64,000 nucleotides of DNA from Verrucomicrobiota bacterium (GCA_947471035.1 CANIWJ010000001.1:46439-110438); one strand, 5' to 3'; shown: positions 26,048-35,269, numbered from the stretch's first letter. Translations and numbers: made by a program. The notes: generated from the letters alone by a model not told the origin.

Positions 26048-27220
26048 TCAGAAGAACTTCTTCGCCTTTTCGAACCAGCCTTCGCTGGTCGGATGCTCGG
26101 CGTCGCCGCAGACGCGGGCGAATTCCTTGAGCAGTTTTTCCTGTTCCGAAGTCAGCTTGGTCGGCACCTCGACGTGCACGCGCACCAGTTGGTCGCCCTG
26201 CGCGCCGCGTTGCCGCAGCGAGGGCATGCCCTTGCCGCGCAGGCGGAAGGTGGTGCCGCTTTGGGTGCCGACCGGCACCTTTAACGAGGCCTTGCCGGAA
26301 AGCGTGGGCACTTCGAGCGTTCCGCCCAGGCTGGCGAGGGTAAACTTGATCGGTATCTCGCAGAACAGATCGTCGTCCTGGCGCTCGAAGAGCTCGTGGG
26401 CCTTAACGTTGAGCACGATGTAGAGGTCGCCGCTCTGACCGCCGGCGAGACCGGCCTCGCCGTTGCCGCTGGAGCGCAGGCGGGTGCCGGTATCGACGCC
26501 GGGAGGGATGCGCACGTTGACCTTGGCGGTCTTGGCGACGCGACCCTCGCCGCGGCAGGCGGTGCAGGCTTTTTCGATCTTTTGGCCGGCGCCGCCGCAG
26601 GTCGGGCAGGTTTGGGCAAAAGTAATAATGCCGCCACTACGGCGGATCTGGCCGGCACCGCGACAGGTGGGGCAAACGACCTTCTTGGAGCCGGGCTCGG
26701 CCCCAGAACCCTCGCAGCGCTCGCAGGCATGCAAGCGACGGAAGGAGACTTCTTTTTCCACGCCCTTGGCGGCCTCTTCGAGCGAGATTTCCAAGTCGTA
26801 ACGAAGATCGGAACCGTCGCGTTCGGAACCACCTCCGCCACCTCCGAACATTTGGTCGAATATGCCGCCTCCGCCACCCCCGCCGCCTCCGCCCTGCTGG
26901 CCAAAAACCTCGCGGAAGATGTCGAACGGATCATGGAAGCCACCAGCGCCGCCTCCTGCTCCGCCGGGTCCGCGGGGACCGGCTCCTCCCTGCTGGGTGA
27001 AGGCGCGGTGGCCATATTGATCGTAGGCGGCGCGCTTCTGCGGATCTTTGAGGACTTCGTAGGCCTCGGAGACTTTTTTGAACATCTCCTCGGCCTCTTT
27101 GTTACCGGGATTTTTGTCGGGGTGGAATTGAACGGCCTTCTTGCGATAGGCCTTCTTGAGTTCCTCCTCTGTGACGCCTTTTTCAACGCCTAGCAGGGTG
27201 TAGTAGTTTTCTTCGGCCAT
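26048..27220 (-). CDS. dnaJ: Chaperone DnaJ
   Basis: 390 residues with all type-I DnaJ parts. These are the J domain with HPD at 33-35 (VQFHPDKNP), a long Gly/Phe-rich linker with poly-Gly runs (about 75-135), and four zinc-binding CxxCxGxG repeats ([32 protein letters not shown]). The C-terminal substrate-binding domains follow. It stimulates DnaK ATPase and delivers clients. grpE is just upstream; dnaK is not in the window. No CIRCE element was seen in front of grpE or dnaJ. Confidence 0.97.
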   Translation of the reverse strand: MAEENYYTLLGVEKGVTEEELKKAYRKKAVQFHPDKNPGNKEAEEMFKKVSEAYEVLKDPQKRAAYDQYGHRAFTQQGGAGPRGPGGAGGGAGGFHDPFDIFREVFGQQGGGGGGGGGGIFDQMFGGGGGGSERDGSDLRYDLEISLEEAAKGVEKEVSFRRLHACERCEGSGAEPGSKKVVCPTCRGAGQIRRSGGIITFAQTCPTCGGAGQKIEKACTACRGEGRVAKTAKVNVRIPPGVDTGTRLRSSGNGEAGLAGGQSGDLYIVLNVKAHELFERQDDDLFCEIPIKFTLASLGGTLEVPTLSGKASLKVPVGTQSGTTFRLRGKGMPSLRQRGAQGDQLVRVHVEVPTKLTSEQEKLLKEFARVCGDAEHPTSEGWFEKAKKFF

Positions 27221-27283
27221 GAGCGGGAAGCGGTCGGTTGGCGGTTTAGATTAAATGGGAAAACGCGGGTCGAAGCGGCGGGA

Positions 27284-27904
27284 TTAAACGACCACGCCAG
27301 CGGCCGGATCGGCGGGTTTTTCCGGCGCGCCGGTGGAAACGATCACGCTGGCGGCGCGCACGAGACGGCTGTTGAGCGTGTAGCCGATGCGAACGACGCC
27401 GCAGACGCGGTCGGCGGCGATTTCGGCGTGCGATTGCTGCGAGATCGCCTCGTGCAGGTTGGGGTCAAAAGGCTGGCCGAGCGGGGAAACTTCCGCGAGG
27501 CCGTGGCTGGCGAGGGCGGACTTGAGCTGCTGGCCGACCATTTCAACGCCGCCGATGAGGGTCTTGAGGTCGGCGTTGGGCGCTTTAGCCGCTTGGAGGC
27601 CGAGGCTGAGATTATCGAGGACGGGTATGAGGTCTTCGAGGATGCGGGTGGCGGAGCGGTGGGCGGCGTCCTCGCGGTCGCGCACGGCGCGTTTGCGATA
27701 GTTTTCCAAGTCGGCGACGGAGCGGACGTAGCGCTCGTAGCTGTCGGCCGCCTCTTTTTTGGCGGTGGCGAGCAAGGCCTCATACTCGGCGGCCGTCACG
27801 GAGGATACACCGGGCTCGACCGGCGGCGGAGTAGTCGCGGCGGCGGGCTCGGTTTCAGGCGTGGAAGGAGTCGGGTTAACGTGGGCAGGTTCGGTCTGGC
27901 TCAT
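27284..27904 (-). CDS. grpE: Nucleotide exchange factor GrpE
   Basis: 206 residues from ATG 27904. A Pro/Thr/Glu-rich disordered start (about 1-38) is followed by a long coiled coil with ADSYERYVRSVADLENYRKR. The beta-wing domain then shows PLGQPFDPNLHEAISQQ and RVCGVVRIGYTLNSRLVRAA. It exchanges ADP for ATP on DnaK. Upstream the frame stays open far beyond the ATG, but that stretch is antisense to or overlaps the next gene and has no GrpE features. The dnaJ gene follows after 63 bp. Confidence 0.95.
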   Translation of the reverse strand: MSQTEPAHVNPTPSTPETEPAAATTPPPVEPGVSSVTAAEYEALLATAKKEAADSYERYVRSVADLENYRKRAVRDREDAAHRSATRILEDLIPVLDNLSLGLQAAKAPNADLKTLIGGVEMVGQQLKSALASHGLAEVSPLGQPFDPNLHEAISQQSHAEIAADRVCGVVRIGYTLNSRLVRAASVIVSTGAPEKPADPAAGVVV

Positions 27905-27978
27905 GGAAAAAGGCTTGAGTGAAAAACAAGAACCGCAGCGGCGCAAGCCCTGCGCCGGTGACGACCAGAAACCTCTGC

Positions 27979-28590
27979 TCAACGCGAGCCAGCCCGGCCC
28001 GCCGTGCGCGAGGCGGCCAGCAAGGCGGTGACCACCGGTCGCAGATGATCGAGATCGGTGAAGTCGCCGGTCCAGTCCACCCGCACCCGCGTCTCGCGCC
28101 CGCTGGCGGCGTCGCGCACCACGAGGTTTTCCACCCGCAGGTGCAGATGTTTGATGCGCACGCGAGGCGCGGAGCCGACGGCTCCGCCGCGTTCGTAGGG
28201 CAGGCCGGCGGCGGAGCATACCGCGAGCAAAGGCCAGCGTCCGGTGGCATCCGGCAGGAGCCGGGCCTCGATGACGGAGATTTCCAGTTTTTCGATTTCG
28301 ATGCGGGTGCCGGGCGCGGCTTCCAAGGCGGCACTCCAATTCGGGGCGACGGCGTGCGCGGCTCCGCCTCGGGCGAGAACAGGCGCGGTGGCGCTCTCCT
28401 CGGCCCGCAGCGTCCAGCCGGTCACGGTGGCGGTGCCGCCGAAGGGGTCGCCCATCAAGCCTTGGACTTGGAGCTGTGCCCCGGTGGTGGCGGCGAAGCG
28501 CGCCTGAGCGGCCAGCGGCAAGAGCAGCATCCAGGCGAGCACGAGAGACGCGCCGCAAAACACCAAGGCCCCGGTCAGCCAGACCAACAC
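27979..28590 (-). CDS. AsmA-like single-pass membrane protein, hypothetical
   Basis: About 204 residues from GTG 28590, the first good start after the manA stop. One N-terminal membrane helix (VLVWLTGALVFCGASLVLAW) is followed by an exported, beta-rich domain: LQVQGLMGDPFGGTATVTGW, RIEIEKLEISVIEARLL and RIKHLHLRVENLVV. The alternating hydrophobic pattern resembles the first repeat of AsmA-like proteins. A second protein of this kind is at 32278-33036. An upstream start at 28710 would overlap manA by 80 bp and add a non-hydrophobic Pro/Ser/Arg-rich lead. Function unknown; it shares a transcript with manA and grpE. Confidence 0.6.
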   Translation of the reverse strand: MLVWLTGALVFCGASLVLAWMLLLPLAAQARFAATTGAQLQVQGLMGDPFGGTATVTGWTLRAEESATAPVLARGGAAHAVAPNWSAALEAAPGTRIEIEKLEISVIEARLLPDATGRWPLLAVCSAAGLPYERGGAVGSAPRVRIKHLHLRVENLVVRDAASGRETRVRVDWTGDFTDLDHLRPVVTALLAASRTAGRAGSR

Positions 28591-28630
28591 GCCGCCATGC
28601 CGTGCGGGTTGGGGCCACCGAAGCGAAGGG

Positions 28631-29605
28631 TTAATCGACCTGGCCGGTGAAGTTTTCGGTGACAAGAACGAGGGAGGCGGCCGCCGCCTTGAAGGTAAAC
28701 TCGCCAGCATAGGGTAGAAGCGCGTTTTCGCCGCGGGCCAGATTGCGGTAAGCCTTGGTCGCCTTGCCGGCCAGATCGAGCTCGCCGGTGATCACGCTGA
28801 GGATGCGGGGCTGTTCGCCAGCGGCGAAATGCAGGGTTTCGCCGGCGTCCAAAACGACGCGCCGGATACGAAACTCGGCGCACTCGGCGAGCACGCCGCC
28901 GGTGGGTGCGGCCCGGACGGGCGCGGGTTCAAAGTCGTCCCACTTGATCGAGGCGAGCGATTCCTTGACGTGAAGCTGGCGGGGTTTGCCATCGAGCCCG
29001 AGCCGACCCCAATCGTAAACGCGGTAGGTGGTGTCGGAGTTTTGCTGGATTTCGAGGATAAGATTACCCGCATCGATCGCGTGGATTTGGCCGCTGCGCA
29101 CCAAGATGCTGTCGCCCTCGGCCACGTTGAAGCGGTGCACGAGGGGCTCGAGGGCGTTTTCGCGGAGGGCGTTTTCAAATTGTTCGCGGGTAACGCCTTT
29201 CTTGAGGCCTACGAGCAGGCCGGCGCCCGGATGGGTATCGGCGATGAACCACATCTCGGTTTTGGGCTCACCCTTGAGCTGGGGCGCGATGACGGCAGGC
29301 GGGTGAACCTGGAGACTCAGGCGTTCATGGCAATCGAGCCACTTAACCAAAATGGGGAAGGCCCGGGTTTTCGACCAACCCGGTCCCATCACTTCGGTCG
29401 GGCGGGCGTTAATGACTTCACGCAGCGTTTGACCGGCGTGTTTGCCGCCCTTGATGACCGATTGGGCCTCAGGGCGATCCACAATTTCCCAGGCCTCGCC
29501 GATGGGCTTGGTGCCGGGTAAAGTCCGCCCTAAGGCCTCCGCCATCGCCTGGCCGCCCCACACGCGCTCTTGATAAAGCGGTTCAAACTGAAGGAGTCCG
29601 TTCAT
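28631..29605 (-). CDS. manA: Mannose-6-phosphate isomerase, class I short form (ManA)
   Basis: 324 residues. It interconverts mannose-6-phosphate and fructose-6-phosphate. The N-terminus has FEPLYQERVWGGQAMAEALG. The zinc-binding cupin shows LSLQVHPP (Gln and His ligands), EPKTEMWFI (Glu) and GQIHAIDAGNLILEIQQNSD (last His and active-site region). This length matches the Bacillus-type short enzyme rather than the 390-residue E. coli form. Mannose-6-phosphate could feed GDP-mannose for the surface polysaccharide, though no GDP-mannose genes lie in the window. It is transcribed divergently from ftsK. Confidence 0.94.
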   Translation of the reverse strand: MNGLLQFEPLYQERVWGGQAMAEALGRTLPGTKPIGEAWEIVDRPEAQSVIKGGKHAGQTLREVINARPTEVMGPGWSKTRAFPILVKWLDCHERLSLQVHPPAVIAPQLKGEPKTEMWFIADTHPGAGLLVGLKKGVTREQFENALRENALEPLVHRFNVAEGDSILVRSGQIHAIDAGNLILEIQQNSDTTYRVYDWGRLGLDGKPRQLHVKESLASIKWDDFEPAPVRAAPTGGVLAECAEFRIRRVVLDAGETLHFAAGEQPRILSVITGELDLAGKATKAYRNLARGENALLPYAGEFTFKAAAASLVLVTENFTGQVD

Positions 29606-29718
29606 AATAAAAATAAGTGAAACGCCGTGGAATTGGTATGAAGGGCGTTATTGCCTTTGACCGGGTGCAGGATTGGTTGACATGTAAAAACCGAGCCTAA
29701 AGCCCGTCCCCACGCCAC

Positions 29719-32250
29719 ATGTCGAAAGCCGCGAGTTCAAACCCAAACAACGGGCCCTCTTTTCAACCCCCGCGCCATCGGCCGCGCTGGATCACGGCAA
29801 GCATTTGCGCGGTGGTGGCGCTTTTACTGGGAGTGGCGTTTGTCGATTACCGGCCGGAGCAGATGCCGCTCATCACCACCAATCCGACTGATCATAATGC
29901 GGTCGGGCTGTTTGGCGCTTATGTTACCTTTTATCTGCTCTACTGGTTCGGCATCGGGGCGTGGCTCGTGCCCGCCTTCCTCGGCTGGATGACCTACGTG
30001 GCCCTGCGTAATGTGCGCCAACTGGTGGCAACCCGCGGCGTGGCGGTTCTCCTCTGCCTGCTGGCCGGAGCGGGCTTGGCGGACATGGTGGGTGGCTTCA
30101 CCGGCAATTATTTTCCGAAGGATTTGGGAGGCTCGGTCGGACACTGGATTTACAACGGTTTCCTCGCCGAGCTCATGGGCGGCTTCGGATCGGCCTTGCT
30201 GCTCGGTATTATTTATATCCTCAGCCTTATCTTCATCTTAACCACAGATATAGGAGCGGAATTCGACCGGCTTTTCCACGCCTTTCAAGAATGGCGCGTC
30301 CGGCAAAAAGAACTCAAAGCGCAACAAGCCCAAATGCTCGCCGAGGCCCGCGCATCGGCCGAAAAACGCAAGGTGGACGCAGCCAAAACCATCGCCATCG
30401 CGCCGGCGCCACCAACCAATAAAAAACTCGAAATCACGCGCGATCCCTTCCGGCCACCCTCCCGCTCGCCCTTTGCCAAACCCGCCGAGCAGCCCGCCGG
30501 AGCTGCTCCAGCACCAGCCCATAACCCCCCGCAGTCGGCCGCATCGGCCACGCCCAGCGAATTGATTACGTCCCCTGCCATCGGCGATCCACGCATCGTC
30601 CGAAGCATACCCGGGCCCAGCACCGCCACGCCGCCGCCCTCCACCGGCAACCCACCAGTAGCCATCGTCAAACCCGAGGAGACCAAAAAAGCCCGCGCCT
30701 CCGCCATCCCCGCTTCAGAGACGGATTACCAGTTTCCTCCGCTCTCCCTGCTCAAAGAGCAGGTCCAGCCCGCCTCGGCCGACACCGATACCGAACATCT
30801 GCGCAACCTCGATGACCTGATCCGCATCCTTGGCGAATTCGGCGTAACCGTCACTCCCGGCGAGATCCACGTCGGCCCGGTCATTACCTGTTACGAAGTC
30901 GTGCCCGCCCCCGGCGTGCGGGTGGAAAAAATCGCCAACCTCGACAAAAACATCGCCCTCGGCATGCGCGCCCAGTCGGTGCGCATCCTCGCCCCCATTC
31001 CGGGCAAAGCCGCCGTCGGCATCGAAATCCCCAACCGCACCCCGACCCCGGTCGGCATGCGCGAGATCCTCGAATCCGAGGACTGGGTCTCCGCCAAAGC
31101 CGAAATCCCCATCGCGCTGGGCAAAGACGTTTCCGGCAAACCGCTCATCTCCGATCTGGCCAAGATGCCCCACCTCCTGATCGCCGGCGCCACCGGCTCG
31201 GGCAAGTCGGTGTGTATCAACTCCATCATCGCCTCCATCGTTTACCGCAAGAGCCCCAAGGATTTGCGCCTGATCATGGTCGACCCCAAAGTGGTCGAGC
31301 TGAAGGTGTTCAACTCCTTGCCGCACATGTTGATCCCGGTGGTCACCGAGCCGAAGAAAGTGCCCTCCGCGCTCAAATGGCTGCTCGGCGAGATGGAGCA
31401 ACGTTACCAGATTTTCGCCAAGGTCGGGGTGCGCAATATCGTGGGCTTTAACACCCGCAAAAAATCCGCCACCGGAGCGTCTGCCCCCGAAAGTCCCGCC
31501 CCCGCCCAGGGCGGCCTCAGCGGCATCGACCCCGCCGCCTCACCAGACGACGGTCTCACCATCCCGGAACGCTTGCCCTACATCGTCGCCATCATCGACG
31601 AGCTGGCCGACCTCATGATGGTCGCCCCGGCCGAGATCGAAACCAGCATCGCCCGCCTCGCCCAGCTGGCCCGCGCCGCCGGCATCCACCTCATCATCGC
31701 AACCCAGCGCCCATCGGTGAACGTTATCACCGGCGTGATCAAAGCCAACCTGCCCTCGCGCATCGCCTTCCAAGTGGCCTCGCAGGTGGACTCCCGCACC
31801 ATTCTCGACGGCAAAGGTGCCGACACCCTCATTGGTCGCGGCGACATGCTTTTCTCGCCCCCAGGCACCTCGCGCCTGGTGCGCGCCCAAGGCGCGTTTG
31901 TCTCAGATGAGGAAGTGGCCGAGTTCGTCGAATTCCTGAAGCGCAACGGCCCGCCCAAATACGCGGAAAACGTGCAAAACCAGATCGAGGACGACGCCGC
32001 CGCCAACTCCGACAACGACGAGGAAGTCGAGGAGGACGGCGATGTGGAGGACGACGAAAAGCTCTACAAAAAAGCCATGGGCGTGCTCCGCGCCACCAAG
32101 CGCGCCAGCACCAGCACGCTCCAGCGCCGCCTGCGTATCGGCTACAACCGCGCCGCCCGCATCGTGGACCTCATGGAAGAACGCGGCATCGTGGGCCCGG
32201 AAAACGGCTCCAGCCCGCGCGAGATTCTGGTCGATCTGGACAAGCTCTAG
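29719..32250 (+). CDS. ftsK: DNA translocase FtsK
   Basis: 843 residues. The N-terminal domain has four to five membrane helices (about 25-180) and is followed by a Pro/Ala-rich linker (about 200-345). The motor has Walker A LIAGATGSGKSVCINSI (about 487-503) and Walker B VAIIDELADLMMV (about 623), with VVTEPKKVPSALKWLLGEME and IATQRPSVNVITG. An acidic stretch (about 755-775) precedes the C-terminal winged-helix gamma domain (STLQRRLRIGYNRAARIVDL), which reads KOPS-type orienting sequences. It pumps chromosome dimers to the septum during division. Confidence 0.96.
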   Translation: MSKAASSNPNNGPSFQPPRHRPRWITASICAVVALLLGVAFVDYRPEQMPLITTNPTDHNAVGLFGAYVTFYLLYWFGIGAWLVPAFLGWMTYVALRNVRQLVATRGVAVLLCLLAGAGLADMVGGFTGNYFPKDLGGSVGHWIYNGFLAELMGGFGSALLLGIIYILSLIFILTTDIGAEFDRLFHAFQEWRVRQKELKAQQAQMLAEARASAEKRKVDAAKTIAIAPAPPTNKKLEITRDPFRPPSRSPFAKPAEQPAGAAPAPAHNPPQSAASATPSELITSPAIGDPRIVRSIPGPSTATPPPSTGNPPVAIVKPEETKKARASAIPASETDYQFPPLSLLKEQVQPASADTDTEHLRNLDDLIRILGEFGVTVTPGEIHVGPVITCYEVVPAPGVRVEKIANLDKNIALGMRAQSVRILAPIPGKAAVGIEIPNRTPTPVGMREILESEDWVSAKAEIPIALGKDVSGKPLISDLAKMPHLLIAGATGSGKSVCINSIIASIVYRKSPKDLRLIMVDPKVVELKVFNSLPHMLIPVVTEPKKVPSALKWLLGEMEQRYQIFAKVGVRNIVGFNTRKKSATGASAPESPAPAQGGLSGIDPAASPDDGLTIPERLPYIVAIIDELADLMMVAPAEIETSIARLAQLARAAGIHLIIATQRPSVNVITGVIKANLPSRIAFQVASQVDSRTILDGKGADTLIGRGDMLFSPPGTSRLVRAQGAFVSDEEVAEFVEFLKRNGPPKYAENVQNQIEDDAAANSDNDEEVEEDGDVEDDEKLYKKAMGVLRATKRASTSTLQRRLRIGYNRAARIVDLMEERGIVGPENGSSPREILVDLDKL

Positions 32251-32267
32251 GCGCGAGTCTCTCGCGC
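32251..32267. terminator. Short GC hairpin between convergent genes
   Basis: GCGCGAG-TCT-CTCGCGC is a perfect 7-bp inverted repeat directly after the ftsK stop codon, before the convergent AsmA-like gene ends at 32278. It could end ftsK transcription, but no T-run follows on either strand. Confidence 0.45.
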
Positions 32268-32277
32268 GTTCCCTCGG

Positions 32278-33036
32278 TTATTTGCCGAGCAGTTTATTCA
32301 GCGCGCCCTTGGCAGCCTCTTTGGCGTTCTTGGTGCCATCGGTGCCGCCCTCCAACAAAGCGCCTCCGACCTGCTTGGCGGCCTCCGCTGCGGCCACCCC
32401 GAGCTGGGCCAGCACGCGCTTCAAGACCTGCGCCGCAACCTGATCGGCAGTGATGCCGCCCTCTGCCACGCCGAGATCCGTGATGGTCAGCGGCGGCAGG
32501 GAAACGGTGATCGTCCGGCCAGCCACAATGAGCGACATCTTGGCATTCTGGATACGGAAGGATTTGATCGCGAACTTCAGCGGCTCGCCCGGTTTGGCCT
32601 CAGGCGTAGGGGCGGGAGCGGAGGCGGAACCAGAACGGGTGTTGGCCTCAATTTGCTTGAGCAGGGCGTCGATGTTACTCCCGCCCAGCAGACGTTTTTC
32701 AAAAACGATTTCCGGCCCGTCCACGAACACCTCGTTAATCAGGATGTGTGTGCCCAGCAAGGACGCGGGCTGAATGCTCGCGCGGGCCTCGCCGAGGTAG
32801 ATAGCCTTGTCGCTCGACCAGCCGGCCGGATTGCCGACAAAAAGCCCCTTCAAGGTGCCACCGCCAGTCAGGGGTGACACGCTGGCCGAAGTCAGCTCGA
32901 CCTTGGTCCCGGTGATGCGCGGCCCGACCGCGTTGACCGCCTTGGTAACGATGGGCCCAAGGAAAAAGCCCATCGCAACCAGCGCCAGCACGCCCAGAAC
33001 CACCAGCACCGCCAGAATCGTAAGGAGTTTCTTCAT
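32278..33036 (-). CDS. AsmA/DUF748-like exported protein, hypothetical
   Basis: 252 residues from ATG 33036 (MKKLLTILAVLVVLGVLALV). A signal anchor covers about residues 3-30. The periplasmic part is beta-rich: TGTKVELTSASVSPLTGGGT, LKGLFVGNPAGWSSDKAI, FVDGPEIVFEKRLLGGSNID. A Ser/Ala/Pro linker and a helical, Ala-rich C-terminus follow. The middle pattern (L+G+ and GN+ repeats, then a threonine-rich strand) is that of AsmA/DUF748 proteins, which take part in outer-membrane lipid handling. An in-frame start 26 codons upstream would put a charged lead before the anchor, so ATG 33036 is preferred. Confidence 0.7.
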   Translation of the reverse strand: MKKLLTILAVLVVLGVLALVAMGFFLGPIVTKAVNAVGPRITGTKVELTSASVSPLTGGGTLKGLFVGNPAGWSSDKAIYLGEARASIQPASLLGTHILINEVFVDGPEIVFEKRLLGGSNIDALLKQIEANTRSGSASAPAPTPEAKPGEPLKFAIKSFRIQNAKMSLIVAGRTITVSLPPLTITDLGVAEGGITADQVAAQVLKRVLAQLGVAAAEAAKQVGGALLEGGTDGTKNAKEAAKGALNKLLGK

Positions 33037-33131
33037 AGGCCGGACGGAAATCGTTCTGCCCAACAGCGCAACGCCCCTTTGCACGCCACCGCCCGCCCTC
33101 TTCAATCGCGCCACCTCCTATGCTCCCTAAC

Positions 33132-33172
33132 CTCAAACCTAAAGTAACCCAATAGGTTACTTTGGGTTTGAG
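33132..33172. repeat. Long stem-loop (18-bp arms) in divergent intergenic region
   Basis: CTCAAACCTAAAGTAACC (33132-33149) pairs with GGTTACTTTGGGTTTGAG (33155-33172) across a 5-nt loop, with a single T-G wobble. It lies about 96 bp upstream of the AsmA-like gene and about 145 bp upstream of the TIGR03067-like gene, which diverge. No T-run follows on either strand. It may be an operator, an mRNA leader structure or a mobile palindrome. The rest of the 280-bp gap shows nothing clear. Confidence 0.7.
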
Positions 33173-33316
33173 ATTGCGGACGGAAAAAACGTCGGGGGGA
33201 GGGGCGGGAGGTTCGCGTCTGAGATTCGCGTCTGTTTACGGTGTGGTGCGATGCGGCGGCGAATCCGGGCGTTTAGCCTCGCGTCCCCTGCCCTGCCCTC
33301 GCTTTCAAATCTTACC

Positions 33317-33685
33317 ATGAACGGACTCGACGGCGAATGGCATATTCTGGGCGTGGACTACGCCGGCGAACCGCTACCCGGCCGGACCGGGCGCCTGCAA
33401 ATCATCGCCCCCCGCTTCGCCATTCAGATCGGCGGCACTCCGCGCGAGGTGGGAGGCGTGGAATTCGTCTCGTCCGCCGAACCCGCCAGCCTCGACCTGA
33501 TCTGGCGCGACCACAGCGGCGGCGAAGTCCGCCGCATCCGCGCCATCGTGCGCCGACGCGGCACCCTGATGCAATTTTGCTACTATCCCGAGGGCGGTGC
33601 CTCCCGCCCGACCACCTTCGACACCCTGCCCACCGCGACCACCCCCCCGGCGATTTTGGTAAGATGCAAGCTGGAGATGGCGTGA
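33317..33685 (+). CDS. Small TIGR03067-like domain protein, hypothetical
   Basis: 122 residues from ATG 33317. The opening LDGEWHILGVDYAGEPLPG, then LQIIAPRFAIQIGG, follows the pattern of TIGR03067 proteins (LxGxWxxxxxxxxGxxxP, then a beta strand), a domain common in Planctomycetes and Verrucomicrobia with unknown function. Later segments ASLDLIWRDHSGGEVRRIRA and TLMQFCYYPEGGASRPTTFD fit the same small beta-barrel. There is no signal peptide with this start. It ends 4 bp from the convergent HipA-like gene. Confidence 0.6.
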   Translation: MNGLDGEWHILGVDYAGEPLPGRTGRLQIIAPRFAIQIGGTPREVGGVEFVSSAEPASLDLIWRDHSGGEVRRIRAIVRRRGTLMQFCYYPEGGASRPTTFDTLPTATTPPAILVRCKLEMA

Positions 33686-33689
33686 TTTT

Positions 33690-35093
33690 TTAACCAAAGC
33701 GCAGCCGCAGGGCGCGCACGGTGCGGAGGGCGGCGGCGGCGTGGGGACGAAACACGTCGGACACGCGGGCGTCGGCCTCGACCATCGACCAAAAACGCTC
33801 GGCCAGGGTGGCGGCTTCGGGCCAGATTTCGAGGTCCGCTGGCATCGGGGCGAGCGGGATAAACTCGGGCGCGGGTGTGGCGTCTCCGGGACGCGGAGCC
33901 CAGAGCATGGGCAACATGTCGTAGGTCGGCGCGAGGCGCAGCGGGAGCTCGAGTTCGAGGAAAAAGGCGAGGTTGCCGAAATGCATGTCGGTATTGCCGA
34001 TCAAGCGACCGAAGAGGCGGCGCAGCCGCACGGCGCGCAGGTCGGATTCGCCGATCCAGCCGCGCTCGCACAGGCCGGCGGCGGCAACGGCCCAGTCGGT
34101 GGTGTCGCCGCCGGTGAAGCCGGCATCGTGCAAGGCGCGCAAGGAGACGACGCCCCGGCGTCCGTGGGATCCTATGCGGTCAAAACGCGGCATCTCGTAG
34201 AAGCGGCGGTTACCGAAATCGAAAATCTTCGGGCGTCTGGCCTCGGCCTCGCCGGACGAGGCGGACGTGAGCACGTTGAGCGCGATGGCTTCGGCCGCGA
34301 GTAAATCGGCCCAACGACGGCCCGTAGGCGTATCCAGTTTGTCGGTATATTTTACCAAGGTGGAGGAAATCGCGTTTTCATCAGGCAGGCGGAGCCAGGT
34401 GGTGAATTTGGGCTGCTCGCCTTCGACCGAGGATCCGAAGGGCTCGCCCGCGTTGGCCTGTCCGGCAAGTTCGGGATAACGCGCCTCACGGGTTTCGGGG
34501 GTGATGGGATCGGGCGGGCAGGCGTTAAGCGCACGTCCGGTGGGGCCGTCACCCAAGGTGAGGTTGCCCGGCAAGTCGTCGCCCCATTCGCGCAGGTAGA
34601 ACAGGGTTTGATCATCGTTCCAGTCACGCGGATCGGGAGGGAGCCCGAGGGTGCCGGGCAGGCGGCGGGCGGTGGCCCGCCCGAGAAAGCCCTGGGGGCG
34701 AAGATCGGCCAAAAAGAAGGGCAACCCGTCGCAAAAACCGGCGTGGTCGTGCACTTGATCGGCCCACTCGGGACGCAGGGCGGGCGACGCCCATTCCAAG
34801 CACCAGCCACCGTGCAGCGCACTGAGAGACCCCCATTCGTGAGCTATGCCCGTCTGGCTGAGGCGGGAAAACCGATGCGGCCCCACCTGCCCCAGAACGC
34901 CCCGGCGAAGGGCGTAGCGGGTGGCGCGGGTCTTACCGAGCTGAACGACGGATGCGCCGAGTTGCTGCATGGCGCGCTGCACCGTCACGCGACTCACCCC
35001 CAAGGAATCCGCCAGCGCCTGCGCACCCACCGGCCCGCCCGCCTGCAAGCGCAGACTGAGTAATGAAGGATCAATGGAGGCGTTGCGAGGCAT
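33690..35093 (-). CDS. HipA-family Ser/Thr kinase-like protein with N-terminal HTH, YjjJ/HipH-like
   Basis: 467 residues from ATG 35093. A helix-turn-helix is at about 22-48 (VGAQALADSLGVSRVTVQRA), and the HipA kinase half has GEQPKFTTWLRL and the catalytic loop GRLIGNTDMHFGNLAFF (Asp369). The metal-binding segment LAPTYDMLPML carries Asp392. This HTH plus HipA arrangement matches E. coli YjjJ (HipH), a HipA-like toxin without its own HipB gene. No HipB-type antitoxin gene flanks it, so the internal HTH may provide autoregulation. Two 17-bp direct repeats lie in its AT-rich upstream region. A TTG at 35126 is a weaker alternative start. Confidence 0.85.
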   Translation of the reverse strand: MPRNASIDPSLLSLRLQAGGPVGAQALADSLGVSRVTVQRAMQQLGASVVQLGKTRATRYALRRGVLGQVGPHRFSRLSQTGIAHEWGSLSALHGGWCLEWASPALRPEWADQVHDHAGFCDGLPFFLADLRPQGFLGRATARRLPGTLGLPPDPRDWNDDQTLFYLREWGDDLPGNLTLGDGPTGRALNACPPDPITPETREARYPELAGQANAGEPFGSSVEGEQPKFTTWLRLPDENAISSTLVKYTDKLDTPTGRRWADLLAAEAIALNVLTSASSGEAEARRPKIFDFGNRRFYEMPRFDRIGSHGRRGVVSLRALHDAGFTGGDTTDWAVAAAGLCERGWIGESDLRAVRLRRLFGRLIGNTDMHFGNLAFFLELELPLRLAPTYDMLPMLWAPRPGDATPAPEFIPLAPMPADLEIWPEAATLAERFWSMVEADARVSDVFRPHAAAALRTVRALRLRFG

Positions 35094-35102
35094 GGAGAGC
35101 CA

Positions 35103-35195
35103 TTTATTCTGAACAAATAAAATCAATAATAAGAAACATGTTTTTGCTTATTAACAATAGGATACAGATTTTATTACGTTTATTTTGAACAGATA
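35103..35195. repeat. Paired 17-bp direct repeats upstream of the HipA-like gene
   Basis: TTTATTCTGAACAAATA (35103-35119) and TTTATTTTGAACAGATA (35179-35195) share 15 of 17 bases and start 76 bp apart. They sit in an unusually AT-rich stretch directly before the start of the YjjJ-like gene (35093), the first only 10 bp away. Such spaced repeats would suit cooperative binding by the HTH of that protein. Function is inferred. Confidence 0.55.
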
Positions 35196-35234
35196 TTTTT
35201 GGCTTAAGCGCTACGAGACGACCTTATGAACCCA

Positions 35235-35269
35235 TAAAAAAGCCGCGCCCCGGATAGAGGCCCGGCTTT
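35235..35269 (-). terminator. Intrinsic terminator after gnd
   Basis: On the minus strand, 18 bp after the gnd stop, AAAGCCGGGCC pairs with GGGCGCGGCTTTT-type sequence (arms around a TCTATCC loop; 7-bp AAAGCCG/CGGCTTT core), followed by a run of six T and TAT. It fits a rho-independent terminator for gnd. Confidence 0.75.

Noticed and set aside
27905..27978. CIRCE (HrcA) operator before grpE/dnaJ
   Set aside because: No TTAGCACTC/GAGTGCTAA pair was seen before grpE or dnaJ.
27905..28618. The grpE frame stays open far upstream, giving an apparent 444-residue protein
   Set aside because: The extension is Arg/Pro-rich, has no GrpE or other domain, and overlaps the AsmA-like gene in another frame on the same strand. 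The ATG at 27904 gives a normal GrpE.
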